Assembly (NCBI RefSeq): GCF_003003845.1
Contig: NZ_PVWO01000011.1
Span: 1 to 34,607, forward strand
Reading direction: 5' to 3'
Length of the DNA: 34,607 nt
Origin: Chamaesiphon polymorphus CCALA 037
GTDB taxonomy: Bacteria > Cyanobacteriota > Cyanobacteriia > Cyanobacteriales > Chamaesiphonaceae
Below, in pieces: positions 1 through 11,600 of the stretch. Numbering within the stretch: the first letter of the stretch is position 1; the number at the start of each line of letters is the position of its first letter. Under the pieces are notes generated by a model. That model was not told the origin of the DNA and searched no databases. It saw only the letters and a program-made list of their open reading frames with translations. Both the position numbers and the translations under genes were made by a program.

Positions 1-121
1 GGAGTGGGGCGCGGGGAGCGGGGGAGTTAAATTTGACTGAGCAAGTATACCTTTCCCCTTTCCCCGTTAACCTTTCCCCCTGACTTTTGATGTCGATCGA
101 TCTGAAAAGATAATCTAGAAT

Positions 122-1495
122 CTAGACTAAAACTTGTTGCCAATCGAGACGATCGAGTGTTTGGGAGCGTTCGAGGGCGCGCTCGAAGCTGTCTAATTTG
201 GCTTCGATGGTGAAAGGTTCGCCGACGTAGCCTTGAACTGATTCTTGGGTCTTGAGGCCGTTACCTGTGATGTAAACTACGGTAGTTTCATCGGGGTTAA
301 TTTTACCTGCTTCGACGAGTTTTTTGAGGACGGCAATTGTCGTACCGCCAGCAGTTTCGGTGAAGATACCTTCAGTTTCGGCGAGAAGTTTCATGCCTTC
401 GATGATTTCTTCATCGGTAACGGATTCGATATTACCGTTAGTTTTGCGTGCGAGTTCGAGTGCGTAGATGCCGTCTGCTGGGTTGCCGATGGCGATCGAT
501 TTGGCGATCGTGTTGGGCTTAACTGGAGTGACAAAATCGCGACCTTCGGCGTATGCTTGAGCGATCGGCGAACAACCTTCAGCCTGCGCGCCGCTGAAGC
601 GAACTGGTTTATCTTCTACCAAGCCGACTTTGACAAATTCTTGGAAACCTTTGTGAATCTTGTTAAATAGGGAGCCAGACGCTAAGGGCGCGACGATGTG
701 ATCTGGCAATTGCCAGCCTAATTGTTCGGCAACTTCATAACCGAGAGTTTTGGAACCTTCGGAGTAGTAAGGGCGCAGGTTGATGTTGACAAATCCCCAA
801 CCGTATGTATTGGCAACTTCACAACACAGGCGGTTGACTTGATCGTAGTTACCTTGGACGGCCATGACAGTTGGGCCGTAAATTACCGTACCCAGTACTT
901 TACCTGCTTCTAAGTCAGCGGGGATGAATACACAACAGTCCAATCCAGCATGAGCGGCGATCGCTGCGGTGGAGTTGGCTAAGTTACCAGTACTAGCGCA
1001 AGAAATAGTCGAGAAGCCGAATTCTTTAGCTTTGGAAAGTGCGACAGATACCACCCGATCCTTGAAGCTCAAGGTGGGCATGTTTACGGCGTCATTTTTG
1101 ATGTAGAGATTTTTAAGGCCGAGGCGACGTGCCAACCGATTGGCTTTGAGTAAGGGAGTCATTCCGGTACCGACATCGACAATGTGCTCGTCGGGTACGG
1201 GCAAGAAATCTTTGTATCTCCAAATGGAGTGCGGGCCAGCTTTGATGCTGTCGCGAGTAACTTTGGTGCGGAGGTAATCGTAATCGTATTGAACTTCCAA
1301 TGGCCCAAAGCAAAGTTCGCAAATGTGGGTGGCTTTGAGTTCGTACTCAGTGCCGCACTCTTTGCAGGCTAGTCCTTTGGCGGCAGTCGTTCTAGTGCTG
1401 TTTAAGGTTGCTTGGGTCATAGTGGAAGGTTGCGGCGATCGCCAATTCATCAACTTGTTGAAACCAACGATACCATGCCTCGATCGAGCCGTCAA
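122..1495 (-). CDS. thrC: Threonine synthase (PLP-dependent); the true start may be the internal ATG at 1420 (MTQATLNST...)
   Basis: ORF protein has an N-terminal zinc-ribbon-like segment (CKECGTEYELKATHICELCFGPLEV), the PLP-lysine region (PTLSFKDRVV) and CASTGNLANSTAA, typical of threonine synthase. The first ~25 aa look like upstream read-through. Confidence 0.93.
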   Translation of the reverse strand: MTARSRHGIVGFNKLMNWRSPQPSTMTQATLNSTRTTAAKGLACKECGTEYELKATHICELCFGPLEVQYDYDYLRTKVTRDSIKAGPHSIWRYKDFLPVPDEHIVDVGTGMTPLLKANRLARRLGLKNLYIKNDAVNMPTLSFKDRVVSVALSKAKEFGFSTISCASTGNLANSTAAIAAHAGLDCCVFIPADLEAGKVLGTVIYGPTVMAVQGNYDQVNRLCCEVANTYGWGFVNINLRPYYSEGSKTLGYEVAEQLGWQLPDHIVAPLASGSLFNKIHKGFQEFVKVGLVEDKPVRFSGAQAEGCSPIAQAYAEGRDFVTPVKPNTIAKSIAIGNPADGIYALELARKTNGNIESVTDEEIIEGMKLLAETEGIFTETAGGTTIAVLKKLVEAGKINPDETTVVYITGNGLKTQESVQGYVGEPFTIEAKLDSFERALERSQTLDRLDWQQVLV

Positions 1496-1497
1496 AC

Positions 1498-1522
1498 ATA
1501 TCCGACTATTTTAGTCGGGTAT
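1498..1522. other. Hairpin (11-bp stem including one G-T pair, 3-nt loop) between the alpha/beta hydrolase gene and thrC
   Basis: ATATCCGACTA-TTT-TAGTCGGGTAT read directly; it lies just 5' of thrC on the minus strand. Could be a terminator of the upstream gene or a leader structure; no clear U-tract. Confidence 0.35.
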
Positions 1523-1558
1523 ACAAGCTAAATATCGCAAGCTAGCCCTGACGATAGG

Positions 1559-2968
1559 CTAGTTTGATGAGAAATGATTCTCAAAAATTGCTTCGGGAAA
1601 AGGACTGCCAGACTTTCGGTGCTGGGGCTGTGCGGCTACGCCAGCGAGTAATGCTGACTCTTTGCCCTTTAATTGGCGATCGAAAAAAGCCACAGTATAG
1701 GCATTAATTATCTTCATCGCTCGCTCTGGTGAGATTTTGCCACCACCATTATCGATGCGCGATTTGAGTGGCGTATCCGAAAAATTGAAGTGAGCCGCAT
1801 TTAATAGAGTCAGATTGTAACCACCATGCTGTTGAAACCATCGCTCTCGTTGCTGGAACCCCCACTCATCCGTGAGCTGAGAGCGGCGTCTGTTGCCATC
1901 TGGCGAATGAAGCTCGGCGGCTGTCGGACGCGGATAGTCAGAATTCATAAACAAGAATGGTTGTGTGGCACCCTGTTTTGCTACCGAGCCAAATAACAAG
2001 CCATCCATATTCATCCCCGCTTTGAGTCGCGGATCGACAGCACAAGCTTGAGCGGCAACTGCACCGCCAAATGAATGTCCGAAGATGCCGATGTTAGCCA
2101 GATCGAGGGTGCGGCGAGGGGGTGTATCGGTTGCTGGCAATTGCTGCAATCGAGTATCGATTTGCGATAATCGATCGATAACAAAACTCACATCTCTGGT
2201 TCTGAGGACGATTTGCTCCTCAGCCACGCGCAGAAACTTCGCCAAGGCTGCATCTGAAGAAGAGTAGTCGGCAGCGGGTAACGTGCTGTAGATGACTCTC
2301 CCATTCGGATAAATCGCCAGCGGCACCGCACAAGGATGTTCTAATCCAATGACGACAAATCCATGACTGGCTAGCTCTTGAGTCTGAAAGGTATTGTCTG
2401 TCTTGTAGCCGCTCCAAGAAGGACTATAAATCGCGACTGGATAAGGGGCATCCGCAGTTGCCAGCGGTGCATCGACAATGGCGTCGGTTTTAATCGAATT
2501 TAAATGACTGAATCTACCCGAGGGAAACAACCGGGGATCCTGGAGATAGGGTGCTTTCGTACCAGTGGTTTTGCTGGCTGGATACCAGACGCGCACGAAT
2601 AATTCGCGATGGGATTTGGCATGAGGATCGCATAGTTCCATCCGAGATGAATCGACAAGATCGATCGAAGTCGTACCGACAGGATATTTTCCCGTAGGGA
2701 CGGGCAAGACAAACAGGGGATACAAATAAGCAAATCCAGCCGAGGCAATTATGCCCAGCGCACCCAACCCAGCTACCGCGAGAAACACTAGTGACGATCG
2801 TCGGATTTTGAGCTGCATTAGCACCAACGATGATATTAATGCCACCAGGCTAGAAATTAAAGCTGGTAAAAGTTGCCAGCGATAGTTTCCCCTCATAGCA
2901 TCTATCCCTATTGAGGCAAGTATTGCTACAGATAAAATAATTAGCACCCAATATTTAAATCTGTTCAT
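1559..2968 (-). CDS. Membrane-anchored alpha/beta hydrolase (platelet-activating-factor acetylhydrolase/dienelactone hydrolase-like)
   Basis: N-terminal hydrophobic segments; nucleophile elbow GHSFGG; C-terminal NAAHFNFSD consistent with the catalytic His region. Confidence 0.75.
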   Translation of the reverse strand: MNRFKYWVLIILSVAILASIGIDAMRGNYRWQLLPALISSLVALISSLVLMQLKIRRSSLVFLAVAGLGALGIIASAGFAYLYPLFVLPVPTGKYPVGTTSIDLVDSSRMELCDPHAKSHRELFVRVWYPASKTTGTKAPYLQDPRLFPSGRFSHLNSIKTDAIVDAPLATADAPYPVAIYSPSWSGYKTDNTFQTQELASHGFVVIGLEHPCAVPLAIYPNGRVIYSTLPAADYSSSDAALAKFLRVAEEQIVLRTRDVSFVIDRLSQIDTRLQQLPATDTPPRRTLDLANIGIFGHSFGGAVAAQACAVDPRLKAGMNMDGLLFGSVAKQGATQPFLFMNSDYPRPTAAELHSPDGNRRRSQLTDEWGFQQRERWFQQHGGYNLTLLNAAHFNFSDTPLKSRIDNGGGKISPERAMKIINAYTVAFFDRQLKGKESALLAGVAAQPQHRKSGSPFPEAIFENHFSSN

Positions 2969-3023
2969 CTACCAAAAATCCTCAAAATTTCTCGATCGCC
3001 GATCGTACCCACAACGTTGGTGC

Positions 3024-3050
3024 TGTTAGGTTTCGACTCGCAACCTAACA
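3024..3050. repeat. REP-like hairpin, member of the GTTRGGT...ACCYAAC family (see also 24195-24223)
   Basis: Perfect 9-bp inverted repeat TGTTAGGTT-(9 nt)-AACCTAACA; its reverse complement resembles the 24195-24223 element. Confidence 0.6.
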
Positions 3051-3095
3051 TACGTACATTTTATCTGCCTTCGCTAAAAACCCAAAAATAATTAA

Positions 3096-3119
3096 TGCGA
3101 TCGAGCTAACTCGATCGCA
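3096..3119 (-). terminator. Candidate rho-independent terminator for the sugar transferase gene (minus strand)
   Basis: Perfect 10-bp stem TGCGATCGAG-CTAA-CTCGATCGCA downstream of the 3212 gene end; read on the minus strand it is followed by TTAATTATTTTTGGGTTTTT. Confidence 0.55.
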
Positions 3120-3211
3120 CCAGTAAGAGATAGTTATCAATTATCTGTCTTGTCTTGACGCACACAAACGGGAGGAAACCTCCAGAGCGCGCGCCGCAAT
3201 TATCAATTAAC

Positions 3212-4669
3212 TTAATAAGATCCCTTTTTACATAAAACCACATTAATGGTTTGCAGTAATATTTTTAAATCCAGAGCCAAAGACCATTGCAGAATATAAA
3301 CCATATCCCAATAAAAAATCTCATCAGAATCGCTGCTAGTACGACCTTTAACTTGCCACAAGCCAGTAATGCCAGGTAAGACTTCATAGCGGAGAAAACG
3401 GTTGCGAGAAAAATCTTGCATATTTTCTAGAGAACGCTCGTAGTCGCGGATTGGTAGGGGTCGGGGGCCGACTAAACTCATTTGGCCTTGCAAAACATTA
3501 ATCAATTGTGGTAGCTCGTCGAGGCTATATTTACGCAAGAATTTACCGAGCTTGGTGATCCGAGGATCTTCCTTGATTTTAAATAGCACCCCACCTTTAA
3601 CTTCGTTTTGAGCTTCTAGTTCCTTTTGAAGTTCGCTGGCATTCTCGACCATCGTTCGGAATTTCCACACCTTGAAGTGATTGCCTTTCAATCCAACTCG
3701 ATTCTGACGATAAAAAATCGGCCCTGGCGATGTTTTCTTAATCGCGATCGCGATCGCCAATAATATTGGTGAGATGACGATCGAAATTACAGTCGAAGCA
3801 ACCATGTCGAAGATTCGCTTCATCCAAAAATTAATGCCAAAAATCGGTAAAGATTTAAAGCGACTCGTGGGAATCTCTTCGATCATTTTAGTTTCAGCAA
3901 CTCGCTGTGGCAACTGAATTTCAGTCGGAATCATCCGGAGATGAATTCCGGCTGCTTTTAAACTCCAAAATAAAATAATTTGATTGTCGATCGAGTCCTG
4001 GGTGCAAATAAAGACTTCACTAATTTGACGAGAACAAATCTGATGGATAATTTGCTCTAATTGAGTCTGCGTGTCCCAGATAGATAAGTCGATGACGCTA
4101 TCGATTCTAAATTGTTGAGAGCGAGCGAGCAGCTTTCTGACAGTATCGATATCCTGTCGATTACCAATTAAGACAACTGGCTGCTGAAAAATTGGATTGT
4201 GCTTGCGAATCTGGACGATCGCGAGATCGAGTAAAAATCTGGCTCCACCAATAAAGAGAAAATTGAGCACCCATGCAATCAAAAATACCGATCGAGATAC
4301 CCACAAACCTGGCTGATAGAAAAAAGCAGCAATTAAAACAATTAGTTGCGCCAGTGTCAGCGATTTGAGTAATTTTGAAAATCGATGCAGCTTGTCATCA
4401 GTTCCATAAAATCCTGAAGCTGCCAGCGTGCCAATACTAATTGCCAAAATGGGAATCATCGGATCGGCAATATGTACCCCCACCACTGGGGTACCAATCC
4501 GCTCGGATATCGTCCACGATGCAAACAGCATCATCGTATCCAATCCGATTAAAACGATCGATTGAAGTGCGAGTGATGAATTTTGCCACCGAACGGCTAG
4601 GTTTGTCGCTCTAATATCTTCTGCTTGCAACGGATTTCCGATGATGCCAGATTTTTTGAGATCGGTCAT
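3212..4669 (-). CDS. Exopolysaccharide biosynthesis polyprenyl glycosylphosphotransferase (WbaP/WcaJ-like initiating sugar transferase)
   Basis: N-terminal TM bundle; C-terminal bacterial sugar transferase motifs: [84 protein letters not shown]. Confidence 0.93.
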   Translation of the reverse strand: MTDLKKSGIIGNPLQAEDIRATNLAVRWQNSSLALQSIVLIGLDTMMLFASWTISERIGTPVVGVHIADPMIPILAISIGTLAASGFYGTDDKLHRFSKLLKSLTLAQLIVLIAAFFYQPGLWVSRSVFLIAWVLNFLFIGGARFLLDLAIVQIRKHNPIFQQPVVLIGNRQDIDTVRKLLARSQQFRIDSVIDLSIWDTQTQLEQIIHQICSRQISEVFICTQDSIDNQIILFWSLKAAGIHLRMIPTEIQLPQRVAETKMIEEIPTSRFKSLPIFGINFWMKRIFDMVASTVISIVISPILLAIAIAIKKTSPGPIFYRQNRVGLKGNHFKVWKFRTMVENASELQKELEAQNEVKGGVLFKIKEDPRITKLGKFLRKYSLDELPQLINVLQGQMSLVGPRPLPIRDYERSLENMQDFSRNRFLRYEVLPGITGLWQVKGRTSSDSDEIFYWDMVYILQWSLALDLKILLQTINVVLCKKGSY

Positions 4670-5363
4670 ACGATCGCTCCGAGAGTAATATATAAATTTA
4701 AATAAAAAGACCTGCGATCGAGATCACATAGATCGAGTGATATTGATTTTTCGTTTTTCTGTGTGTGAGTATTTATAGATTCCGCTATGATAAATCAGAC
4801 ACAATGTCACTAATCATTTAACTTTAGATGTGGCTACAATATCCCAAAAAGTATATTACCTCTTTTCATTTGATGCAAGTATCGGGAACTCACTTCGGAG
4901 CCGCTACCGATAACAAAATTCAGTCATCTGGCTGTTGAAAGTTAATCGACACTGAAGAAAAATTAAATATATACATTAGATTATGAGCGTATTATTTAGC
5001 CGTAAATTTAACTATCGATCTAGATAGCCACCCTCACTTACGAACGCGCTATTTTTACGAACTAGAAGCTTTTGATAAATGGACAGTAAGATGTGAATTA
5101 AATTTAAGTTCGATTGGGAAAAATGAGTGCTTGTAAATATCGATACAACCGATATTGGTGTGAATGTCGTTACTATTACTAAAATAAATATCGCGATCGA
5201 GTATCAAATATAGCCTAATGCTTTATCATAGCTACCAGTTTTCCGATCTATTTCTTTTGAGAATAGCAATATTTTGGATAAATGGAAGCTCATCGATCGA
5301 TTGAAATTAGATCGTACTCGCGCAATTGAGACCGATCGATCTAGCGGCAGCAACAGTCAAAAA

Positions 5364-5382
5364 TACGCCCAATTGCTGTTTT
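5364..5382. repeat. Direct repeat copy 1 (TACGCCCAATTGCTGTTTT)
   Basis: 18/19 identity with 5442-5460, start-to-start spacing 78 bp. Confidence 0.7.
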
Positions 5383-5441
5383 GAGAAGATTGGTGAGCCA
5401 GATCGCCATGCCGTCAATACGGAGATTGTAAAATACCAAAT

Positions 5442-5460
5442 TACGCTCAATTGCTGTTTT
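5442..5460. repeat. Direct repeat copy 2 (TACGCTCAATTGCTGTTTT)
   Basis: 18/19 identity with 5364-5382; both lie 150-245 bp upstream of the megasynthase start. Confidence 0.7.
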
Positions 5461-5607
5461 TGTTCGATGAAGGCAAACACAGAGGATATAGTTGATGAAC
5501 CATTACTCTGGCTCGATCGACAATGGATCGAATCGCCATCTCGATCTCGATCGACGTTTTAACATGACCGACCAAAATTGACAAATCATGACAGGGATTA
5601 GCAAGTT

Positions 5608-8600
5608 ATGAATCAGCCTTTAGCGACCGCAAGTAGCGTCTCGATCGTCATTCCCACTTACAATAGCAGTGCATTTTTGCCAGCCGCGATCGAGAGTGTC
5701 TTGGCGCAAACTTATCGAGATGGCGAGATCGAGATTGTGGTCGTCGATGATGGTTCGACTGACGATATCAAAGCTGTGTGCGATCGCTATCCTACGGTCG
5801 AGTACGTTTACCAGACCAACCAGGGTTTGCCAGGAGCGCGGAATAAAGGGATTGAGGTCAGTTGCGGTAGCTTGCTGATTTTTCTCGATAGTGATGATTG
5901 CTTGCTCCCTGATGCAGTCGAGATCGGGGTCGATTGTCTCCAAGCACATCCCGAAGCTGGCTTTGTTTTTGGTAGATACGTATTTAAAGCGATTAATCCC
6001 GACGGCTCGTATACCATCCAAAAACTCTTTGAGGAGCCGCCATCGATCGCCAGTTATGCGACGATTTTAGCAGCTCGACACAATATCCAGTGCGCTACGG
6101 CGATCTGTCGGCGCGAAGCGATCGAGTCTGTGGGGAGATTCGCACCCCAGCAGGAAGACATGAATTTATTCCTGAGCATCGCACGGCAGTACCCGATTTT
6201 CTTTCACGATCGGGTGGTATCCGAATATCGCTATCACGGCGGCAACGAGTCGAGTAAATCCGCCAAAATGTTGCGGCAAACGATAGATACCCATAGCTTG
6301 GAATTGAATTATGTTCAGCAACAGCAGGAATCGGCACCGGAGCTAAAAACTGCTTACGAATGCGGACGCACTGCGTGGATAAAATTTTATGGCGATCGCA
6401 TTTTGTACGAAATCATCAGATCGGCGCAGGCTGGTGAGCGCGATGGATCGAAACATGCGGCCAATGAAGCACTAGAAAAGCTCCAACTAATTTTGAGCTA
6501 CGATCCGCAGGTAATATCGATCGATCGTGAGGCTTATGAAGCCGCAACTGAGGCTTTATATTTACAATTAGCCCCTCAAACTTCACTAGCTGACTGGCGC
6601 AAGCAGTTGACAATCGCGCCATCATCTGACGATCTATCGCGGTTGCTGCAAGATCGTCTGGTTCGGGCATATCCCCAATCGAAATGCCTCCATCACCTAT
6701 TTGAGGAGCAAGTCGAACGCACGCCAGATGCAGTTGCGGTGGTATTTAACGATCGGCAACTTACCTATCGAGCGTTGAACGATCGCGCCAATCGATTGGC
6801 GCACCAACTGATCGCCCTCAAAGTCGAGCCAGAAGTACTAGTCGGTTTGAGTGTCGCGCGATCGCTAGAGACGATCGTCGGGATTTTGGGGATTCTCAAA
6901 GCTGGCGGTGCCTATGTACCGCTGGATCCAGCTTACCCTGCCGAACGATTGGCATATATGTTGGCAGATTCCCAAGTCCCAGTCTTGGTGACGACGACAG
7001 ATTTAGCCGGATCTTTTAGCGACTATTCGGGCGCGTTGGTGTGTTTGGATGGGTTGCAGCCAGCAGCCACGGCAGACACTCAGCCGAACCCCAGCATCCC
7101 AGTAACGCCAGATCATCTTATTTATATTATTTACACCTCTGGCTCGACAGGTAAACCCAAAGGCGTGATGGTAACTCATGCCAATGTCGGACGCTTGTTT
7201 GCGGCAACTCAGGACTGGTACCAGTTTGACAATCTGGATGTCTGGACGATGTTCCATTCTTATGCTTTTGACTTTTCTGTTTGGGAGTTGTGGGGAGCTT
7301 TAATCTACGGCGGCAAGTTGGTAGTCGTGCCATTTGAGGTGAGTAGATCGCCGCAAGAATTTTACGAGTTATTAGCGCGAGAACGAATCACCATTCTCAA
7401 TCAGACGCCTTCGGCGTTCCGGCAATTGCTGCGGGTAGCGACTGATGCGCCAGCTAATCTGGAACTGAGCTTGCGATCGGTCATTTTTGGCGGCGAAGCA
7501 CTCGATCTTCAGAGCTTGAAGCCGTGGTTTGCCAAGTATGGGGACAAAGTGCCGCAGCTAGTGAATATGTACGGGATTACCGAAACCACCGTACATGTCA
7601 CCTATCGCCCGATCGCGCTGGAGGACTTGACTAGCGGGAGCGTTATCGGTTGTCCGATTCCCGATTTGGAATTATACATCCTGGATGCCGATCGTCAGCC
7701 AGTAGCGATTGGGGTAGCTGGTGAAATGTATATCGGTGGAGCTGGTGTCGCCCGAGGTTATTTAAATCGTCCCGAACTCACCGCCGAGCGTTTTATTGCC
7801 AATTCGCTAAATGTGGAAGGTACGGGGAAATTATATCGAACTGGGGATTTGGCGCGGTATTTGCCCAATGGTGATATCGAGTATTTGGGACGGATCGATA
7901 ATCAGGTCAAGATTCGGGGGTTTCGGATCGAATTGGGCGAAATTGAAGCCGCCATTACTCAAAACGAGCGAGTGCGCGAAGCGGTAGTTATCGTCCGCGA
8001 AGACGAACCTGGCGATGTGCGGTTGGTGGCTTATGTGGTGCCTGCGGGTACCCAGTCGATCGATATTGCCGAACTCAGAGCCAGTCTCAAGCAACAGTTA
8101 CCCGATTATATGGTGCCCGCTACCTGCGTCAGCTTGGCGGCAATGCCCTTAACGCCCAATGGTAAAATCGATCGCAAGGCATTACCCGCACCCACGGCAG
8201 CTAATCTCGGCGCGCGGCAGAGCTTTGTCGCCGCGCGCACGGCTACTGAGGCGATCTTGACCGAAATTTGGCAAGAAATTCTCCGACTCGAATCCGTCGG
8301 GGTTGAGGATAACTTTTTCGATCTGGGTGGCAATTCCTTACTAGGAATCAAAGCGATCGAGCGGATGAGATCGCGGTGCGATTTCAAAGTATCTGTCGTC
8401 AAACTCTACCAGTATCCGACGATTCGATCGATGGCGGATTATCTCGCCACCGAGATTGCCGCGCCACCGACTCAATTCGTTGCTAAAGAGCCGAGCGCAA
8501 CTCCCGTGACAACTAATAGTGTCGCCGTCATCGGCATGGTGGGTAGATTTCCTGGTGCCGATAGTATCGCCGAATTATGGGAAAATTTGTGCGCTGGCAA

Positions 8601-11600
8601 GGAATCAGTCACCTGGTTTGAGGCAGATGAACTCGATCCGAGTATCGATCCAGCCGCGATCGCCGATCCGAATTACGTGCGCGCCAAAGGCGTCCTCGCT
8701 GGAGCCGAATTATTCGATGCTAGCTTCTTTGGGATCGGTGCTAGAGAAGCCGAAATGATGGATCCGCAAGCGCGGATTTTTCTGGAACTAGCCTCAGCAG
8801 CCCTAGAAACGGTGGGGTATCCGGCAGTTGCGGATAATAAAATCGGCGTATACGCTGGTGCAGCAGACAATACTTATTTTGAAAAGCATTTAAGTTGCCA
8901 GCGGGAGATTCTCGATCGGTTTGGCGAATTCCAAACGCATCTAGTTAACGATCGCGATTATTTGACTACCCGCACTTCATATAAATTAAATCTCCAAGGC
9001 CCTAGTATCAATATTAGTACCGCCTGTTCCACCTCATTGGTAGCGATTATTCAAGCTTATCAGGGGTTATTGAACGGTCAGTGCGATCTGGCTTTGGCTG
9101 GCGGCGTGGCAATTACTACGCCTCAAAATCAAGGCTATTTACATGAAGAGGGCAGTATTTTTACGCCCGATGGTCATTGTCGTCCGTTCGATGCCAATGC
9201 GCAGGGGACATTGTTTAATAATGGGGCGGGGATTGTCGTCCTCAAACGGTTGGATGAGGCGATCGCGGATGGCGATCGAATTTATACCGTCATCAAAGGC
9301 GTGGGCATGAATAATGATGGTGCCGATAAGGTCAGTTTTATGGCACCGAGCATCAGCGGTCAGATGGGAGCCATTCTCCAAGCCCAACAAGCCGCAGGCG
9401 TCCACCCAGAGACGATTTCTTATATCGAAGCGCACGGTACGGCGACAGCTCTAGGCGATCCGATCGAAGTCGAAGCTCTCACCCAAGCATTTCGGACGAA
9501 TACTCCAGCCAAGCAATTTTGTGGTATCGGTTCGATCAAGAGTAATTTGGGTCACCTCACCGCCGCCGCTGGCGTCGCCGGATTTATCAAAACAGTCCTG
9601 GCACTTTACCACCGCCAAATCCCACCCAGCATTAATTACGACAGGCCAAATCCGCACATCGATTTTGCCAATAGTCCCTTTTATGTCAACGACAAATTAG
9701 TTGACTGGCACTCTCAGGGCGATACGCCGCGTCGTGCGGGGGTCAGTTCCTTTGGCGGCGGCGGTACCAATGCCCACGTCATCCTAGAAGAACCGCCCCA
9801 ACAGCCGCAATCTAGTCCTTCTCGTCCGTATCAGCTACTCTTACTCTCCGCCAAAACTGAAACCGCACTAGAGCGCGCCACCAGCAATCTCCAGCAACAT
9901 TTACAACAACATCCAGACCTCAATTTGGCCGATGTTGCCTTTACCCTCCAACAAGGACGCAAAACATACGCTCATCGGCGATTCTTCGTCTGCCAACCTG
10001 GGGCAGATCTGGCGATCGTATCGCCACCCGCGATCGCTACTCGTCACAGTACCATCACTCCTGAAGTAGTATTTTTATTTTCCGGACAAGGTACGCAATA
10101 CGTGCAAATGGGCGCAGATTTGTACGATCGCGAACCAGTATTTCGGCAAGCGATCGATACTTGTGCGGAGATTTTAGAGCCGATTTTGGGTGTGGATCTG
10201 CGCCAAATCCTGTATCCAAGCGCGGCACAGCTCGCCGCGAGTACTGAATTATTGGGTCAAACTCGCTACACTCAACCCGCCTTATTCGCGATCGAATACG
10301 CATTGGCGCAATTGTGGCAGAGCTGGGGAGTTAAGCCAGCAGCGGCAATCGGACATAGTATCGGCGAATTTGTCGCGGCTTGCTTGGCTGGCGTCTTTTC
10401 CCTGGCTGACGTGCTCGAACTCGTGGCAATGCGGGGTAAATTGATGTGGGAGTTACCCGCCGGATCGATGCTCTCGGTGCGCTTGCCAGCCGCCGAAATT
10501 GAGCCAAGACTACCCGCAGACATCGCGATCGCCGCAATTAATGGGCCGAATATCTGTGTCGTCTCTGGCTCCACGCCTGCGATCGAACGCTTGCAGCAAG
10601 AACTCGAAGCACAAGAAATAGTTTGTAAACTGCTACATACGTCTCATGCCTTCCATTCGCCGATGATGGAATCGATCGTCGTACCCTTCGCCGAGCTGGT
10701 AGCCGCAATCCGGCTGTCGCCGCCGCAAATGCCCTTTATTTCGTGCGTTACTGGCGACTGGATTACCGCCAAGCAAGCAATCGATCCGCAATATTGGGCA
10801 AATCACTTACGCCAACCCGTCCAATTTGCTGAAGGTGTCCGCAAACTGTGGCAACAACAGCAAAGTTATGTTTTATTGGAAGTCGGGCCACGCCAAACGC
10901 TGACAGTGCTAGCCAGACAGCAGATAACCGATCGTCAACACCAAATCGCGATCGCCTCATTGGGAAATACATCCGCAGATTGCGCCGACTGGCAAAATAT
11001 CCTCCCCGCCATCGGCCAACTGTGGTTGGCTGGAGTTCAGATCGATTGGTCGCAATTTTATTGCCAGGAAACTCGCCAGCGCGTACCATTGCCCACCTAT
11101 CCACTCGATCGCCAGAAATACTGGATCGATCCGCCACCTCACGCTCGCACTCCCGTTCTGCCAGTTAGTGCCCAGCCCATTATTCAACCCGCAGATCTTC
11201 TCAATAACGCCCCTATGCCAACAGCGCAACTGCTCTCACTCATTCCCGAACCGCGTGACGTGCGGCTGCTGCCGACGATCGCCGCAGTCTTTAAAGATAC
11301 CACTGGGGTAGAGATCGGTACCGACGATCGGCAGGTGACATTCTTAGAGCTAGGTTTAGATTCGCTGTCTTTGACTCAGGTGGCTCTGAGTCTCAAGAAA
11401 AAATTCCAAGTTAAAGTAACTTTTCGGCAATTATTAGAAGACTGCTCGACGCTGGCGACCCTAGCCCGCTCGATCGATCTCCAGTTGCCTCCAGATGCTT
11501 TCCCCGCCCCAGTTAGTGCCGCTACCACGCCCGACCTCGCGCCGCCAACTTCGGTCGTTTCTAGCCCGATTGCGCCCGCTCCTACACCCACACCTGCGGT

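Noticed and set aside
1-80. GGGGAG/CCTTTCCCC-rich repeats at the left edge
   Set aside because: Resembles common intergenic short repeats but is truncated by the window edge and too degenerate to define.
245-913. Plus-strand ORFs over thrC (141 and 63 aa)
   Set aside because: Antisense to a confident threonine synthase gene; no family features.
3744-3757. Tandem GCGATCGCGATCGC (also 28413-28426) as possible regulatory or replication sites
   Set aside because: HIP1 octamers are genome-wide in many cyanobacteria; not locus-specific. GATCG-based hairpins are therefore down-weighted.
5326-5562. 78-aa plus-strand ORF upstream of the megasynthase
   Set aside because: TTG start, no clear RBS, low-complexity Arg/Ser C-terminus from GATCG-rich DNA; the repeated NCCF segments come from the 19-nt direct repeat.
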